IMG/VR virus record: IMGVR_UViG_3300027839_000001
Span: 1 to 64,000 of that record
Source: a virus
Length of the DNA: 64,000 nt
Direction: 5' to 3' (one strand)
In this document: piece by piece, positions 16,498-25,802 of the stretch
Layout: every line of letters starts with the position of its first letter
Position numbering within the stretch: the first letter of the stretch is position 1
The notes under the pieces: model-generated
What the model saw: only the letters and a program-made list of their open reading frames with translations
Databases searched by the model: none
What the model was told of the DNA's origin: nothing
Program-made: the position numbers and the translations under genes

Positions 16498-17379
16498 ATG
16501 TCGCGCAAAGACTTGCGTGTGCTGACCCCATCAGGATCTACCCTAAGGACGCTAGCCTCAGATACCCCACGCCAAAAGGAAGTCAAAGAACCCATAAACG
16601 CAGTGAAGCCAGAGCTTACTGAGGCTCAACTATGGGCAGAGTACACGACAACAAAATCAGACGAAGCACGCGGAGAACTATTTCGCAGATTTCATAGCGT
16701 AGCCCTGAAGTTTGCGAGATCATACTACTCACGCAAGATGCCAGCCCATTCATCAGCCAACTGCGATGACTTGGAGCAGGCTGCGAGTGTAGGGTTACTA
16801 GAAGCAATTGGTTCGTACTCGCCCGACAAGGGAACTAACTTCCAGCAGTATGCGTACAAGAGGATCAGCGGGTCTATCATAGACTGCCTTCGAGCGCATC
16901 AGCATTATCCCCGGTCGATTTCAAAGAACCGCCGTGAGTTAAAGCCTCTCATTGCCCGTGTTGCCACAAGATTACAAAAGCCCCCGACTACAGACGAGAT
17001 ATGCGAACACGTTGGAGAATGGGTGAGGCCGATACTAGAAGACCCACTCTACAAGACAGGCGTATTCACTCAGGTCAAGTCAACGGACGAGAACGGAAAT
17101 CTAATAGACGTAGTCACTACGATCCAGTGCAGTGGCACGACGCGAAAGGACCCACTCAGCAGGATAGAGCTAGAGCGAGCCATCCTCGGAGTAATCAAAG
17201 ACAGATGCATACGTAAGACCATCTGGCTGTACTACTGGTGGAACATACCATTCAAGAGGATAGCTAGGTTCGAGAAGTGCAGCATGTCAACGATAGCCAA
17301 TAGGCATGCTACAGGAATCGCAATACTAAAAGAGCATTTCACATACGCAGAGTTCAGAGACATCGTAAGCGACAAGTAA
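16498..17379 (+). CDS. Phage sigma-70-family sigma factor
   Basis: Region 2 is clear: DDLEQAASVGLLEAIGSYSP, then GTNFQQYAYKRISGSIIDCL (about residues 85-135), as in FliA/SigB-type factors. A region 3-like segment follows, and the C-terminal HTH contains FKRIARFEKCSMSTIANRHA (about 243-265) as region 4. Length 293 aa is usual for the alternative-sigma group. It probably redirects RNA polymerase to middle or late genes. A perfect palindrome version (16426-16438) lies upstream; SD AGAAAGGA. Confidence 0.85.
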   Translation: MSRKDLRVLTPSGSTLRTLASDTPRQKEVKEPINAVKPELTEAQLWAEYTTTKSDEARGELFRRFHSVALKFARSYYSRKMPAHSSANCDDLEQAASVGLLEAIGSYSPDKGTNFQQYAYKRISGSIIDCLRAHQHYPRSISKNRRELKPLIARVATRLQKPPTTDEICEHVGEWVRPILEDPLYKTGVFTQVKSTDENGNLIDVVTTIQCSGTTRKDPLSRIELERAILGVIKDRCIRKTIWLYYWWNIPFKRIARFEKCSMSTIANRHATGIAILKEHFTYAEFRDIVSDK

Positions 17380-17404
17380 TTTCCACTGTAAAGAAGGACG
17401 CATT

Positions 17405-17881
17405 ATGGGAATCAACGATGCAAAAGGCGTGGACACTGGCAGCAAGTTCCTGCCCGGTACAGGCCACGGTGTCATGTATTCACACACCGTGACTTACATC
17501 GAGTCCTGCTTCTACTTATGTACGCCTTACAGCCATTGCAGGATGGACGTAATGGTGGCTCGCTACGAAGTAGCACATGAGATCCTGGCTTACCTCCACG
17601 ACATTGGTGAGATGTGCTTCTCTCCTATCGTCCACTCTCACAAGATCTCAATGAACCATGGAGGTCAGAAAGCGTCGTACAATCACTGGCGTAAGTTCGA
17701 CGAACACATGATGCTGTCTTGCGGTGAGCTACTGTTCGCCAGCGTCCCAGGCTACGAAGAGTCTTACGGCATGAGCGAGGAGCTTTCCTTCGCAGAGAAG
17801 CATGGACTCAAGGTACACAGAGTAGACCCAACAGTAGACTTCAAGATCAAGTATAGCAATGCTTTACTGGGGTACAAGTAA
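17405..17881 (+). CDS. DUF1937 / nucleoside 2-deoxyribosyltransferase-like protein
   Basis: FYLCTPYSHCRMDVMVARYE, then LAYLHDIGEMCFSPIVHSHK, matches the DUF1937 pattern (YLCxPYS...R...G...FSPIxHSH), a relative of nucleoside 2-deoxyribosyltransferases. It may act in nucleotide salvage or modification, next to the dNMP kinase it overlaps by one base. The palindrome at 17380-17392 touches the previous stop; SD AGAAGGA. Confidence 0.65.
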   Translation: MGINDAKGVDTGSKFLPGTGHGVMYSHTVTYIESCFYLCTPYSHCRMDVMVARYEVAHEILAYLHDIGEMCFSPIVHSHKISMNHGGQKASYNHWRKFDEHMMLSCGELLFASVPGYEESYGMSEELSFAEKHGLKVHRVDPTVDFKIKYSNALLGYK

Positions 17882-18375
17882 TGAAGCTCATGATATGCGG
17901 CCACGGTCGCCACGGTAAGGACACCGTAGCACTATTCTTCAAAGAGAATCTCGGAATGACGTTCGAGTCATCCAGCATGTTTTGCTGCAAGCTGTTCATC
18001 TTCGACAGGATACACAAGACATTCGGGTATGAAAATTTGATAGATTGCTTCAATGACAGAAGCAACCACAGGGCCTTATGGTATGAACTGATATGCGAAT
18101 ACAACGAAGACGACAAGGCACGCCTGTCAAAGAAGATCTTCGCTGAGTATGACATGTATGTTGGAATCAGGAACGCAGAAGAACTTGCTGAAGCCAGGAA
18201 GCAGAAGGTGTTCGACCTATCAATATGGGTAGACGCTGACAGAAGGAAGCCCGTAGAACCGACTAGCTCCAATACAGTGACCGAAGACATGTGCGACATA
18301 ACGATAAACAACAACGGAACAGAGGAAGATTTACAGTTGAAAGTGGCATTCCTAACTGACTTACTCGTATTCTAG
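17881..18375 (+). CDS. Deoxynucleoside monophosphate kinase-like protein
   Basis: The P-loop is at the N-terminus (CGHGRHGKDTVA), with YVGIRNAEELAEA near residue 97, as in phage dNMP kinases (T4 gp1-like) and related adenylate kinase-like folds. Length 164 aa fits. It would phosphorylate dNMPs to supply DNA synthesis. A one-mismatch palindrome lies near the end (18330). Confidence 0.7.
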   Translation: MKLMICGHGRHGKDTVALFFKENLGMTFESSSMFCCKLFIFDRIHKTFGYENLIDCFNDRSNHRALWYELICEYNEDDKARLSKKIFAEYDMYVGIRNAEELAEARKQKVFDLSIWVDADRRKPVEPTSSNTVTEDMCDITINNNGTEEDLQLKVAFLTDLLVF

Positions 18376-18386
18376 GAGAGGGTGAC

Positions 18387-18632
18387 ATGGCTCAAGTAAG
18401 ATCGTTTGAGAGCAAGCACTTCATCGAGAGATTGTTTTGCGACTGCGGAACCGAGATGCAGTACGAGTTCTGTGCAGCCACAGAGGTTGTAAATCCAGGC
18501 AAAGATGCAGTGCTTACCTACAAGCATGTATGCAGGGGATGCGGCCACATCGAGAACACTGAAGGTAGGTTCTACCCATTTGGTGTCAACACTGAAGTAC
18601 AGGACTCATTATATAACGATGACGGTGAGTAG
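18387..18632 (+). CDS. Small zinc-ribbon protein (81 aa)
   Basis: The pairs FCDCG and CRGCGH, about 37 residues apart, form a zinc-ribbon pattern. SD-like GGAGAGG lies before the ATG. Small zinc ribbons of this kind often bind nucleic acid or partner proteins. Function unknown. Confidence 0.6.
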   Translation: MAQVRSFESKHFIERLFCDCGTEMQYEFCAATEVVNPGKDAVLTYKHVCRGCGHIENTEGRFYPFGVNTEVQDSLYNDDGE

Positions 18633-18658
18633 GTTCTCAATTTACACTGGAAAGAATC

Positions 18659-19570
18659 ATGGCTAAGACAGACCCACAAGAGAGGACGTTCGATGTATCA
18701 GTGGATCAGGTGTACTTCCATGAACCAAAGACCAACTATGCAATAGTGTCCTGCTCAATCACCCATCATGCTAACCCAGATCACATAGGGAACAAGCTGG
18801 TATGCAAAGGAAACCTTCACCCAGTTCACGTTGGTGCCATCTACCACGTAAAGGGAATCCCAGTCTTCGACAAGAAGTTCAACAAGTGGGGAGTTAAGGT
18901 CAGCGATTGGAAGGAAACCACTTCACTCACAGAGAAAGGACTGATCAACTACTTGATACGTGAAGGACCAAACGTAGGAGACAAGAGGGCAGCAGAGATA
19001 GCAGAGACTATAGGATCGAACGCCATAGACAAGATAGCAGATGACTACAAGTGCCTTCTTTCAATCAAAGGGGTCACTGAGGACAGAGCCAAGGAGCTAT
19101 CCGAATGGGCCAAGGGAGAGAAGAGGAACATGACAACCAAGACAATGCTGTACGGACTAGGCTTAGGTCCAGCATTAGTCGCAAAGATACTTGGATTCTT
19201 CGGCCAGGCAGCGCATGCTAGGCTGGACAAGGAATGCTTCAGGCTAACGTCAGTCGATGGCATAGGATTCAAGACAGCGGCAATGATAGCAGATGCACTG
19301 GGCATACCCTCGATCAGGCCAGATAGAGTTCAAGCTGGAGTATTCTATATGCTCCAAGAGATGATGAAGGAAGGTGGGCATACCAGGGTTCCACAGGATA
19401 AGCTAGTCACTGAGGCATGTAAGTTACTCGGAGTAACTAGACAGAAGGTGGTCGAGCAGATGAAAGTCATGCTGACCAACGGAATGGTTTGTACTAACAG
19501 AAGCGATCCGGCTAAGTTCTCTTCGACGCCGGAGATATTTGATAAGGAAGTTTCCAGTGGAAAAGTATGA
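18659..19570 (+). CDS. RecD2 N-terminal half: OB and helix-hairpin-helix domains
   Basis: The order is that of the RecD2 N-terminus: a beta OB-type domain (about 10-85), then helix-hairpin-helix repeats (GPNVGDKRAAEIAETIG; LLSIKGVTEDRAKEL; GLGLGPALVAKILGFFG; LTSVDGIGFKTAAMIADALG). It has no helicase motifs. Those lie in a separate gene at 20480-21856, so RecD2 is split. The start follows a palindrome (18641-18653) by 6 bases. The C-terminus SSGKV is encoded by the palindrome that starts the next gene. Confidence 0.75.
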   Translation: MAKTDPQERTFDVSVDQVYFHEPKTNYAIVSCSITHHANPDHIGNKLVCKGNLHPVHVGAIYHVKGIPVFDKKFNKWGVKVSDWKETTSLTEKGLINYLIREGPNVGDKRAAEIAETIGSNAIDKIADDYKCLLSIKGVTEDRAKELSEWAKGEKRNMTTKTMLYGLGLGPALVAKILGFFGQAAHARLDKECFRLTSVDGIGFKTAAMIADALGIPSIRPDRVQAGVFYMLQEMMKEGGHTRVPQDKLVTEACKLLGVTRQKVVEQMKVMLTNGMVCTNRSDPAKFSSTPEIFDKEVSSGKV

Positions 19571-20120
19571 CGAACTAGCGGCAAGAACAGAGGCACCGAT
19601 AACACCAGGGATGAAGAGGCGATTCTCCGGTACGATCATGACCCTTGAGGACGAGCTAGATACTCTATCCCAGGTAGGCAAGAGACTAGATGTAATCAAG
19701 AGACACATCTATTACAACGATCCAAAGTCTACAGAGCAGTTGAAGCACTGGCTGCATGACGAAGAAGAGAAGGACGACAAGTTCACTGACAACAAGTCAG
19801 TTAGATTACTACACGGAATCATAGGTATCATGACCGAGGCTGGAGAATTAGCGGAGGTATTCGCAGACGACAGCACGATGTACGGCAGGGAAGAGGACAT
19901 CGACAAGGTGAACCTCATCGAAGAATGCGGAGACTTGATGTGGTACATCGGTCTGGTCCTATCAGCATGCGGTGTCGATATAGACTACTGCCAGAGAAAG
20001 AACATAGAGAAGCTCAGGGCTAGATTCCCCGAAAAATTCAATGAAGGCGATGCGTTGTCGCGTGACCTAGAGAACGAACGAAATGCATTAGAAGACGAAG
20101 AAGAAGGAGACATAGTATGA
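19557..20120 (+). CDS. MazG-like nucleotide pyrophosphohydrolase
   Basis: The MazG signature is present: IMTEAGELAEVF and LIEECGDLMWYIG supply the metal-binding Glu/Asp residues. The enzyme would hydrolyse NTPs, dNTPs or ppGpp-type alarmones, as in other phage MazG proteins. The GTG at 19557, inside the palindrome (19551-19563) and after AAGGAAG, is preferred over TTG at 19539. It overlaps the RecD2 N-terminal gene by 14 bases and the next gene by ATGA. Confidence 0.75.
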   Translation: MEKYDELAARTEAPITPGMKRRFSGTIMTLEDELDTLSQVGKRLDVIKRHIYYNDPKSTEQLKHWLHDEEEKDDKFTDNKSVRLLHGIIGIMTEAGELAEVFADDSTMYGREEDIDKVNLIEECGDLMWYIGLVLSACGVDIDYCQRKNIEKLRARFPEKFNEGDALSRDLENERNALEDEEEGDIV

Positions 20121-20380
20121 AACCTAGCCAAATGGAAAAAAGAATTCAGGAGTTGACTCAAGAGCGAGATGAGCTGAAGGCTGGCTATCTTAGTCCTGAC
20201 GATTCTATCGTCGCTGAAGTAGCAATCCTCAAAAAGATCGTGTCAGATCTTGAGGAAACAAACTCTAAGCTTGAAGCTGACACACTGACCATGGCACAGA
20301 AGATTTCCGACCTTGAAGAGGAGCTTGGCGAAGAGATAGATGAAGATGAAGACGAAGACGAAGACGAAGGCGACATCTAG
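20117..20380 (+). CDS. Small coiled-coil protein with acidic tail (87 aa)
   Basis: Heptads run through most of the protein (MEKRIQELTQERDELKA; LKKIVSDLEETNSKLEAD), and the end is a DE-repeat (EDEDEDEDEGDI). It overlaps MazG by four bases. A partner-binding or scaffold role within the split helicase cluster is possible; function unknown. Confidence 0.6.
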   Translation: MKPSQMEKRIQELTQERDELKAGYLSPDDSIVAEVAILKKIVSDLEETNSKLEADTLTMAQKISDLEEELGEEIDEDEDEDEDEGDI

Positions 20381-20479
20381 TCATCTATTCCTACCGTTCA
20401 CGCCTGGGGTTTCCACTGTAAAGTGGGGACCCTGTTTTTCCCTCACGGTAATCCCCACGCCAAGAGAGGTTCATTCGCG

Positions 20480-21856
20480 ATGCCAGAACTAGCAGAAGAC
20501 TCGACAGCAAAGCATACCACATACTTCTATACTCCAGAGAACTTCGCAGGAGAGCACGAGCTTGCCTATTACGTGAAGAGAATAATCAAAGCCAAGGTAG
20601 ATGCCATACCAGAGGTCACTGAAGGGCTTAAGGAAGATCAGCCGAAGGCAGTGCACTTGGCATGCACCCAGCCTCTAAGCATACTCAGAGGCAGGCCGGG
20701 AACAGGAAAGACCACCACGCTAAGGCAGATAGTGGAGTCATTCGACAACGCAGGACTGTCTGGAGCGATCTTCGCTCCTACCGGAAAGGCACGAAAACGT
20801 GCAGATGAGGTAGTGAACGACCCAGGCAAGAAGCCATTCAAGAACGCACCTGAATGCAAGACCATACATCGTGGCCTTGAGTATAGTCCGACCGATGGCG
20901 GATTCAAGTTCGGACCAAGGAAGAACCTAGATTACGACTACGTAATCCTCGACGAGTTCTCCATGGCTGGCCTTAGCATAGCTAAGTCCCTCTTCTCAGC
21001 AATCAACCCAAAGAAAACCAGGGTGATTCTATGTGGAGATCCAAATCAATTGCCGTCAGTCGACAGTGGCAACGTGATGCACGATCTGATAATGTCTCGT
21101 GCCATACCAGACACCAACCTGAACTATCTGTTTAGACAAGGTGCTGACAGCGGCATAGCGTACAACGCAGGACGCATACTGAATGGTGAGGACCTAGCCA
21201 AGACAGATCCCAAGACAGGTGAGCTATTCAATGACTTCTACTTCGTCGAGAAGAGAGATCCTGAACTAGCAAGAGACTACATCATCAACTGCGTAAGCGA
21301 GTCCATACCCGAGAATAGGAATCTGAAGCATGCAGACATACAGGTTCTTTCCCCTGGAAAGAAGTCCGAGGTGGGCACAGTCGCACTGAACGACGGACTC
21401 AGAGACAGGATCAATCCAGGCAAGGGCGGTGGATATAGAGGGCTGAGAGTAGGCGACAGAGTCATCAACCGTAAGAATAACTATGAACTAGAGATAGTTA
21501 ACGGTGATGTAGGCACAGTTATTTCCACTGGAAACCACGGACTGACTATCAACTTTGGCCCAGGTGCTGGCCCAGAAGGAGATGGCCTAGTTGAATTAAA
21601 CGCCGATAATGCAGAGAGCGTTTACTTGGCGTATGCTTTTACAGTGCATAGCTCGCAGGGATCTGAGTTCCCGGTGTGCGTCATACCTTTATTCAAGGCT
21701 CACTACAGACTACTGTTTCGCAACATGCTCTACACTGGAGCTACACGACCAAAGCAACTCACCCTTCTGGTTGGAGATCCTTTGGCACTGAAGCTCTGTA
21801 TTGACACTAGCGTGGTAGACAAACGATCCACTGGATTGCAAGGACTGCTGAGATAA
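20480..21856 (+). CDS. RecD2-type SF1 helicase, helicase half
   Basis: Helicase motifs are in order: Walker A LRGRPGTGKTTTLRQ (about 75-90), motif Ia FAPTGKARKRA, Walker B YVILDEFSM, CGDPNQLPSVDSGN, LFRQG, and the C-terminal VHSSQGSEFPV and YTGATRPKQL. The OB/HhH N-terminal part is the separate gene at 18659. ATG 20480 has an SD (GAGAGG) and is preferred over GTG 20423 next to the palindrome. Palindromes inside encode ISTGNH (21532) and LSPGKK (21348, one mismatch). Confidence 0.85.
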   Translation: MPELAEDSTAKHTTYFYTPENFAGEHELAYYVKRIIKAKVDAIPEVTEGLKEDQPKAVHLACTQPLSILRGRPGTGKTTTLRQIVESFDNAGLSGAIFAPTGKARKRADEVVNDPGKKPFKNAPECKTIHRGLEYSPTDGGFKFGPRKNLDYDYVILDEFSMAGLSIAKSLFSAINPKKTRVILCGDPNQLPSVDSGNVMHDLIMSRAIPDTNLNYLFRQGADSGIAYNAGRILNGEDLAKTDPKTGELFNDFYFVEKRDPELARDYIINCVSESIPENRNLKHADIQVLSPGKKSEVGTVALNDGLRDRINPGKGGGYRGLRVGDRVINRKNNYELEIVNGDVGTVISTGNHGLTINFGPGAGPEGDGLVELNADNAESVYLAYAFTVHSSQGSEFPVCVIPLFKAHYRLLFRNMLYTGATRPKQLTLLVGDPLALKLCIDTSVVDKRSTGLQGLLR

Positions 21857-21879
21857 TTTCCAGTGGAAAGGAATGACAC

Positions 21880-24800
21880 ATGGATAAGATGACGACCGAC
21901 CAGTTGAAGGAAGAGATCGTAAGATCACTTGATATAGTAACATTCTATGAATCACATTGCGGCGATGGACAGGATTTCGGTGGAGGAAGACAGAACGGGT
22001 GGACCTCAAAAAGGGTCCTATGCCCACTGCATTCAGACCGGAACACGCCCAGCTTCTTTGTAAACGCTGAGACAGGAGGATTTAAATGTCATGCATGCGG
22101 TAAAGGCGGTAGCATATTTGATTTCTGGATCATAAAATCCGGCCTAGCACCAGATGATAAGACGAACTTTGCGAAAGCATTGGTTGCATTAGCAGATGAT
22201 GCAGGTGTAGACATAAAGCACTGGAAAGATAAGCCCGCCCTAACCCCAAAGACTAAGTCAGCACAGCTTAAAAGGAAAGACGCTGACATCATCCCGAAGG
22301 TAAATAAGGCGGACGCGATGGATATCGCTAACGCCCCGATAGATACCATCGTAGTGGATACCTTCAATAAAGCTCTACGCCCAGAGCATTTCATGTACCT
22401 ACTCAAGAACAGGGGCCTCAAGGCACCTACGATTGAGAAGGCTTGCATCGGATGGGACAAGACTTGGAAAGTAAAGAGCAACGATGGTCAGTGGACAGAC
22501 GGACGCTACACCATACCAGTCAGGAACAAGAAGGGTGAAGTAAGGAACGTAAGGGGATACTCACCTCAGGCTGACGCATCATCCAAGATGATGAACCTAG
22601 TAACAGACAGGGGTTCACCGGCAGAGAGAAGGCACGGCACGCCGGTCAGGCTGTACAATCTAGACAGGCTGATAGCTGAGAACTGGGATCACGTAGTCAT
22701 ATGCGAGGGCGAGTTTGATTGCATACTGTTGAATCAGATGTTCGCAGATGCTGGACTCACTACCTATGGTGCTGTCACTGGCACCCATGGTGTCAAAAGT
22801 TTTGCACCTGAGTGGATGGAGTATCTCTTCGGTAAGTTCGTATACATCTGCTTCGACTGCGACGAAGAAGGCAAGCTGTCATCTCACAACGTAGCCAATA
22901 AGTACTTCCTCAAGGCACTGGAGGCATCCAAGTTTTCCACTGTAAAGATTATAGACCTGCCGCTGGAAGGAACGAAAGACTCGAAGGACCTCACCGACTT
23001 CTTCCTTAAGTCAGAGCTTAACACCAATGACTTCCTTAAGATAATGGAAGAAACGCCAGAGCTTATATGCGGAGGCATGGACGGGGACGAGGCCACAGTC
23101 GAGGCTGAAGAAGTAGACAACCTAGTCGTTGCCCTGAAAAACAGGAAGTACATCGACAAGAAGGTCACCGTGCCCATCACCATATCAGGTACAACATCAA
23201 AGATCTTCCATGCTATACGTAGCTACAAGATAAAGAAATGCCCACTGCTCGCAGGTGGTGAATGCTGTCACGCTGACGCTGGCACACAGACTATACCATA
23301 TGGGCACGCCCTGTTCATTGAAGCATGCATGCAGAAAGAGAGTGCAAACCTCAGGTCCATAGCCGAGATAGCATGTGCCAAGGGAAAGAAGTGCACGGTT
23401 GAGCCTATAACCAAGGTAGTCATGGAGGAGTACTACGCTCACCAAGTAGTGGAGAGATGGAGGGCTGAAGAAGATCAGGACGGCAGGCTACAGAATTCAC
23501 AGGAGCTAGTTCAAACCCCAGTGTATATCCTTCAGCCAGAGGACAACATCACGATCCAGCCGCAGAACTACATGGCTACAGGCTGGATACGAACGCACCC
23601 GCACACCGCTATAGCTACCCTGTTCGTGCAAGAGATGGTGCCAATGGAAGAGGACTGGCGACAGTTCGACATGGCACGGTCAGACAACAGGGAGGTAATG
23701 CAAGCACTGAAGGATGAGTTTACCGTACCTGAGATAATGCACGACCTAGTGCATGGGGTTACCAAGATCTATGATGCCGATCACATCCTGCTTACAGTCC
23801 TCCTCACTTACCTCTCACCATTGCACTACAACTTTAATGGAGGAAGAATCAGAGGCTGGGTCAACAGTGCCATCCTCGGTGACTCAGGCACAGGGAAGTC
23901 AGCGACTTATACTGCTCTATCCGACTGGATTGAACTCGGAGACTTGTTTTCGGCTTTATCTGGAACAAGGACTGGCCTGCTATACGCAATCAAACAGAAG
24001 GGCGGCGAGTGGATGATATCGATTGGTCGATACGTCCAAGCCTCATGTAAGATCATAGCAATCGATGAGACGCAAGAGAGTACAAAGGAAGAGATCAAGC
24101 GAATGGCGATAGCCATGGACACTGGCTTTCTAAGCATCGAGCAGGTAGCCAGTGGCGGGTATCACACACAGACAAGAACGATCTTCCTCATGAACCCCAA
24201 GGATGCAAACGGAGAAGCCGCCACGATATCCGACTTCGTCTTCGGGTGCGAAGCACTGAGGGAATGCTTCGACCCTATGTTTATTAGGCGTCTCGACCTA
24301 GCCGTGTTTTCCACTGGAAAGCATGACTATGATTTTTACAATCAGAAGTCAGAGATAGATGCAGAGATAAGGCTTACATCGAAAATGCTGAGAAGCTTAG
24401 TTCACTGGGCATGGACTAGAAAGATAGATCAGATACACTGGTCGCCAGAGGCTACGGACATGTGCCTTGAGAAGACGACGGAGCTATCAGACAAGTACGG
24501 GTATGTTGACGACATACCATTGGTCAATCCTCAGGACTTCAGGCTGAACCTAGCTAGGCTATCAACAGCCTATGCCGTACTGGACAGAAGCTTTACTGAT
24601 GACCTAATGGCTCTGAACGTAGAGCCGGAACACGTGGCCGCGATGGCTATGTTCATAGATTCAATCTACAGTTCGCCCGCCTGCTTGCTTCACCAGAAGT
24701 CCAATCAGAACAGAAAGAGAAAGACACTGTCTGACTTCGATGAGATTAGGGAAGTATTCGAGGAGACTATCAAGCAGGCCAAGGACTCCTCCAATCAATT

Positions 24801-25182
24801 CTTCAGGGATGGCAATCACTTCTGTCAGATACTTCTGCTCATCGAACAGCTAGAGTCTGTCAAGAAGAGGGATCTTCAAGAGCAAATAGACATGAGATCT
24901 AGGTGGCTAGGGTCTAACATAGCCACTCTACAGGGATTCAATCTTATAACCAGCGGCAGGTGGGGATACAAGAAAACAAAGAAGTTCAACCTGTTCATGC
25001 AGAGATGGAGGCAGGACCAAGAGATAGCGGATATGCTAGAGGGAGTATTCTTAAACGTAGGAAAGGCTTCAAGGAGAGCTAACACTACAGAGTCATACAC
25101 GTCTTCATTGCCATCAAAAAGCAGTGACGATCCATTCAGTGATTTCGATCACTCACAAGAGCAGGACGACCCGTTCAATTAG
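21880..25182 (+). CDS. Primase-helicase: DnaG-type primase fused to MCM-like AAA+ helicase
   Basis: A CHC2 zinc finger (CPLH 48-51, C70, C73) is followed by a Toprim domain (VICEGEFDC near 274, YICFDCDEEG near 325). A Cys-rich linker follows (CPLLAGGECCH, near 450). The AAA+ core has Walker A LGDSGTGKSATY (near 665), SGTRTGLLYA, Walker B IIAIDET (near 725), and an arginine-containing FIRRLDLAVF (near 805), as in MCM helicases. The C-terminal 150 residues may hold a winged helix. The tail ends DDPFN. Palindromes encode FSTVK and FSTGK. Confidence 0.75.
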   Translation: MDKMTTDQLKEEIVRSLDIVTFYESHCGDGQDFGGGRQNGWTSKRVLCPLHSDRNTPSFFVNAETGGFKCHACGKGGSIFDFWIIKSGLAPDDKTNFAKALVALADDAGVDIKHWKDKPALTPKTKSAQLKRKDADIIPKVNKADAMDIANAPIDTIVVDTFNKALRPEHFMYLLKNRGLKAPTIEKACIGWDKTWKVKSNDGQWTDGRYTIPVRNKKGEVRNVRGYSPQADASSKMMNLVTDRGSPAERRHGTPVRLYNLDRLIAENWDHVVICEGEFDCILLNQMFADAGLTTYGAVTGTHGVKSFAPEWMEYLFGKFVYICFDCDEEGKLSSHNVANKYFLKALEASKFSTVKIIDLPLEGTKDSKDLTDFFLKSELNTNDFLKIMEETPELICGGMDGDEATVEAEEVDNLVVALKNRKYIDKKVTVPITISGTTSKIFHAIRSYKIKKCPLLAGGECCHADAGTQTIPYGHALFIEACMQKESANLRSIAEIACAKGKKCTVEPITKVVMEEYYAHQVVERWRAEEDQDGRLQNSQELVQTPVYILQPEDNITIQPQNYMATGWIRTHPHTAIATLFVQEMVPMEEDWRQFDMARSDNREVMQALKDEFTVPEIMHDLVHGVTKIYDADHILLTVLLTYLSPLHYNFNGGRIRGWVNSAILGDSGTGKSATYTALSDWIELGDLFSALSGTRTGLLYAIKQKGGEWMISIGRYVQASCKIIAIDETQESTKEEIKRMAIAMDTGFLSIEQVASGGYHTQTRTIFLMNPKDANGEAATISDFVFGCEALRECFDPMFIRRLDLAVFSTGKHDYDFYNQKSEIDAEIRLTSKMLRSLVHWAWTRKIDQIHWSPEATDMCLEKTTELSDKYGYVDDIPLVNPQDFRLNLARLSTAYAVLDRSFTDDLMALNVEPEHVAAMAMFIDSIYSSPACLLHQKSNQNRKRKTLSDFDEIREVFEETIKQAKDSSNQFFRDGNHFCQILLLIEQLESVKKRDLQEQIDMRSRWLGSNIATLQGFNLITSGRWGYKKTKKFNLFMQRWRQDQEIADMLEGVFLNVGKASRRANTTESYTSSLPSKSSDDPFSDFDHSQEQDDPFN

Positions 25183-25204
25183 ATCAGGAGTTTACAGTGG
25201 AAAT
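25180..25204 (+). promoter_or_regulatory. Start module: stop codon, SD, palindrome containing GTG
   Basis: TAGATCAGGAG followed by TTTACAGTGGAAAT is repeated, base for base over 25 nt, at 60752-60776. The stop of the upstream gene, the SD, the palindrome and the GTG start of the next gene are fused into one unit. Confidence 0.8.
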
Positions 25205-25802
25205 CTCAGACCTACCATCAGCGAACAAGCCAAGGCTACAAGAGGCTGGCCCCAGGAAATATAAGCGAGGAGAAGCAGACCTCGATCTCACAGAGGCCCA
25301 TGAGATATACGAGAAGGATGCGATTGAGTATGCGTTGAACTTTGGCTGGAGCATAGCCACATGTATGAACGACGCACTTGAGAAGAGGCACGAAGGAAAG
25401 AAGTACCTGACAGTAAGGGAGTGCGACATAGCCTGGAGATCTAACTACGATCTCGGCAATGATATGATCTTCGAGGCGATGGAGATGTTCGGCACAATGC
25501 TGACAGAGGGCATTGTTGGAGAAGACGGTAACCCGTGGGAGTTAAGAGAATACTACAACCGTGGCATAGCCTTCATGAAGAATGGAGGATGGGACAAGTC
25601 TTCACCAGAGAAAAGAAAGAAGGCGGAGGATGCAATCAGGGACACGACCGACTCCCTAAGTCAGCTTGGGCTTCCAGCAACAGTAAATGAGATCTCTCAC
25701 GGATTCCATGCTGCACTTACTCGCCCTGAGTACATGACTGAGTATCAGTACAAGAGGGCGAGAAGCGAACGCAAGATTACATGGGGGTTCGGTGATGACT
25801 AA
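25197..25802 (+). CDS. Hypothetical protein (201 aa)
   Basis: This is a soluble, charged, mostly helical protein. Residues 30-100 are alpha-helical with DAIEYALNFGWSIATCMND. No family is recognised. The GTG at 25197 lies within the palindrome. Its position between primase-helicase and RuvC suggests a DNA replication or recombination role. Confidence 0.6.
   Translation: MEISDLPSANKPRLQEAGPRKYKRGEADLDLTEAHEIYEKDAIEYALNFGWSIATCMNDALEKRHEGKKYLTVRECDIAWRSNYDLGNDMIFEAMEMFGTMLTEGIVGEDGNPWELREYYNRGIAFMKNGGWDKSSPEKRKKAEDAIRDTTDSLSQLGLPATVNEISHGFHAALTRPEYMTEYQYKRARSERKITWGFGDD

Noticed and set aside
20423-20479. GTG start of the RecD2 helicase directly after the palindrome
   Set aside because: It lacks an SD and would add a low-complexity stretch. 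The ATG at 20480 has a good SD.
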